A DNA stretch of 5,920 nucleotides from Bacillota bacterium (GTDB lineage: Bacteria; Bacillota_I; Bacilli_A; RFN20; CAG-826): positions 1-5,920 of the forward strand of contig DNPJ01000132.1 of NCBI GenBank assembly GCA_003501485.1, read 5' to 3'. The position numbers were made by a program, and so were the translations under genes. Shown here piece by piece: positions 5,163-5,920 of this stretch. Numbering within the stretch: position 1 is the stretch's first letter; each line of letters opens with the position of its first letter. The notes beneath the pieces were generated by a model. The model ran no database searches. It was not told the DNA's origin and worked only from the letters and a program-made list of their open reading frames with translations.

Positions 5163-5173
5163 TTCTCTTTTTT
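5148..5173 (+). terminator. Intrinsic terminator of the 28-residue ORF
   Basis: GAGGACT (5148-5154) pairs with AGTTCTC (5161-5167), 7 bp including one G-U, with a 6-nt loop and then six T. It overlaps the ORF stop codon and the 3' end of the repressor gene. The opposite strand has no T run after the hairpin, so it serves only the + transcript and keeps it from running antisense through the repressor gene. Confidence 0.65.
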
Positions 5174-5530
5174 ATTTATTCCATCTATCATATCTGCTAT
5201 TTTTAATAATTTGTTTAGACTTTCTTCATCAATGTTTTCATTTTCGTCCATCAGACCTTTTTCTCTTAATATTTTTTTATATTTTTCTTTGCTTGCTTCC
5301 TTTTCATTAGTATACATAACATTATTTTCTAAATCTTTATATATAATATCTAGATTTGTATTAAAAAATTCTGCTATTTTTACTATTTGTTCTAATTTTG
5401 GAGTTCTTAAGTTATTTTCCCAACAAGCTAATGTTGAACGAGGTACATCCAAAATGTCAGCAAGTTCTTGCTGATCTAGGTTCTTTTTTTCTCTTAGATA
5501 TTTAATATTTTTTCCTAGATATATTTTCAA
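5159..5530 (-). CDS. Phage repressor, Xre-family HTH (CI-like), short non-cleavable type
   Basis: The likely lysogeny repressor. An HTH_3 domain covers about residues 6-59 (GKNIKYLREKKNLDQQELADILDVPRSTLACWENN, recognition helix around PRSTLACWEN). A charged, helical tail follows (KYKKILREKGLMDENENIDEESLNKLLKIADMI), of a kind common in short Gram-positive phage repressors. There is no S24 peptidase domain or Ala-Gly cleavage site, so RecA-stimulated self-cleavage is not expected and induction needs another route, such as an antirepressor. Start: I chose TTG at 5530 because GAGGTGA (5536-5542) sits 5 bases before it, the same spacing as the holin gene. GTG at 5539, adding three residues, overlaps that site and is almost at the predicted 5' end. 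It is divergent from the Cro-like gene, across shared operators. Confidence 0.88.
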   Translation of the reverse strand: MKIYLGKNIKYLREKKNLDQQELADILDVPRSTLACWENNLRTPKLEQIVKIAEFFNTNLDIIYKDLENNVMYTNEKEASKEKYKKILREKGLMDENENIDEESLNKLLKIADMIDGINKKEN

Positions 5531-5550
5531 TTTTCTCACCTCACAATATA

Positions 5551-5579
5551 ATTATATAATACAAAAAACAAAAAAGCAA
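5551..5579 (-). promoter_or_regulatory. Repressor promoter
   Basis: On the - strand: TTGCTT (5579-5574), 17-bp spacer, TATAAT (5556-5551). Transcription should begin near 5544, leaving only about 14 nt before the TTG start and about 5 before GTG 5539. Operator O2 (5586-5604) lies 6 bp upstream of its -35, where a bound repressor could touch RNA polymerase and activate. Confidence 0.75.
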
Positions 5580-5585
5580 TAAAAA

Positions 5586-5604
5586 AAGTTGCAAATTGCA
5601 AAAA
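5586..5604. promoter_or_regulatory. Operator O2 (degenerate TTGC-N5-GCAA)
   Basis: AAGTTGC (5586-5592), 5-bp spacer, GCAAAAA: the left half equals O1 and the right half keeps only GCAA. Its centre is 29 bp from that of O1. It sits between the two divergent promoters, overlapping neither core hexamer. Confidence 0.65.
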
Positions 5605-5609
5605 AACTA

Positions 5610-5638
5610 TTGACAAGTTGCGAAAAGCAACTTATAAT
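5610..5638 (+). promoter_or_regulatory. Consensus early promoter of the Cro-like gene
   Basis: Perfect TTGACA (5610-5615), 17-bp spacer, perfect TATAAT (5633-5638). Operator O1 fills the spacer exactly, so a bound repressor would exclude RNA polymerase. This is the probable rightward lytic promoter. Confidence 0.93.
5615..5633. promoter_or_regulatory. Operator O1 (perfect inverted repeat AAGTTGC-N5-GCAACTT)
   Basis: Seven-base perfect arms with a GAAAA spacer. It covers the last base of the -35, the whole spacer and the first base of the -10 of the cro promoter. It is the strongest candidate site for the Xre repressor and the Cro-like protein. Confidence 0.85.
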
Positions 5639-5662
5639 AGTTTATGTAAGGAGGTAAAGAAT

Positions 5663-5905
5663 ATGTTTGAAACATTAAATAGTGATTTATCTGGTTACTT
5701 AAAACTTTTAAGATTCAAATCTAAAAAGAGTCAGGAAGAAGTGGCTAATGGATTAGATGTTAGTAGAAATACTTATATGTCTTGGGAAAATAATCCAATA
5801 TCGTTATCTTTAGATACATTAAGTAAAATAACTGGTTTCTTCGGTGATGATATATCAAATTTTTTTATTCAATATGTTGCAAAAAGCAACAAAGGTAAAG
5901 AATAA
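5663..5905 (+). CDS. Cro-like Xre-family HTH regulator
   Basis: An 80-residue protein that is almost entirely one HTH_3 domain (about residues 12-67; QEEVANGLDVSRNTYMSWENN as the DNA-binding part). Its recognition region shares DV-x-R-x-T-x3-WENN with the divergent repressor, so both probably read the same operators. This fits a Cro or early regulator role; an excisionase-like or activator role is less likely. The start is ATG 5663, with AAGGAGGT (5648-5655) 7 bases upstream. The frame is open further up to a TTG at 5618, but that lies inside the promoter and operator. The 3' end (codons for VAKSN) carries a third operator copy. It is the first gene of the rightward early operon, which continues beyond the window. 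Confidence 0.88.
   Translation: MFETLNSDLSGYLKLLRFKSKKSQEEVANGLDVSRNTYMSWENNPISLSLDTLSKITGFFGDDISNFFIQYVAKSNKGKE
5875..5891. promoter_or_regulatory. Operator-like site O3 inside the 3' end of the Cro-like gene
   Basis: TGTTGC, spacer AAAAA, GCAACA: a perfect 6-base inverted repeat, identical to O1 at 14 of the 15 core bases. Its centre is 259 bp from that of O1. It may allow looping between sites or control a promoter just beyond the window. Confidence 0.65.
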
Positions 5906-5920
5906 AAATTTAAATATTTA

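Noticed and set aside
5211..5474. Forward frame inside the repressor gene
   Set aside because: Antisense shadow of a recognisable HTH protein, rich in Ser/Phe/Leu as expected from AT-rich antisense.
5618..5662. A 15-codon N-terminal extension of the Cro-like protein from TTG 5618
   Set aside because: It runs through the operator and -10 box of its own promoter, upstream of the transcript start; a good ribosome site precedes ATG 5663.
1..5920. A CRISPR array, tRNA or rRNA gene, or an insertion sequence
   Set aside because: No regularly spaced repeats, no tRNA cloverleaf or rRNA-like sequence, and no transposase was seen on either strand.

Overview
This window is the junction between the lysis end and the lysogeny-control module of a temperate phage or prophage from an AT-rich, low-GC Gram-positive host. 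Strong AGGAGG-type ribosome sites, an amidase lysin with ChW-like wall-binding repeats, a large serine integrase and short Xre repressors point to Bacillota, probably Clostridia or Erysipelotrichia. The genus cannot be fixed from sequence alone. All reading frames use the standard code and no clear host gene is visible.

Left part (1-1341, + strand): a holin-like membrane protein, a 24-residue ORF translationally overlapped with the next gene, an N-acetylmuramoyl-L-alanine amidase endolysin, and a strong intrinsic terminator. A 55-residue basic protein (1404-1571) follows with its own extended -10 promoter. It ends 5 bp from the stop of a convergent HNH/zinc-ribbon gene (1577-2086, - strand).

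Middle part (2101-4896, - strand): a 46-bp imperfect palindrome overlapping the stop codon of the integrase gene looks like an intact serine-integrase attP. Then come the integrase (2138-3529), an intergenic stretch carrying a promoter and terminator for a putative + strand small RNA of about 100 nt, a DUF4429/SHOCT protein (3702-4190), and a response regulator with an intact receiver and a LytTR DNA-binding domain (4252-4896). An 11-bp element (ATAAGTATATC) occurs four times, at the integrase start, in the small-RNA region and at the lytTR promoter.

Right part (4897-5920): upstream of lytTR, on the opposite strand, two copies of a TTT(A/C)AAGGTCA repeat lie 21 bp apart, as expected for a LytTR-family binding site. 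They sit just upstream of a promoter for a self-contained 28-codon gene that ends in its own terminator against the 3' end of the phage repressor gene. The repressor (- strand) and a Cro-like Xre protein (+ strand) are divergent. Between them lie two consensus-like promoters and two operators of the form GTTGC-N5-GCAAC; a third copy of the operator is buried in the 3' end of the cro-like gene.

Working model (inference): repressor and Cro-like protein compete for the GTTGC-N5-GCAAC sites to set lysogeny or lysis. The orphan LytTR regulator could link this decision to a host or phage phosphorelay by switching on the 28-residue peptide next to the repressor. The intact attP, with lysin and integrase modules adjacent, suggests a circular, unintegrated or tandem phage genome rather than one end of a simple prophage.
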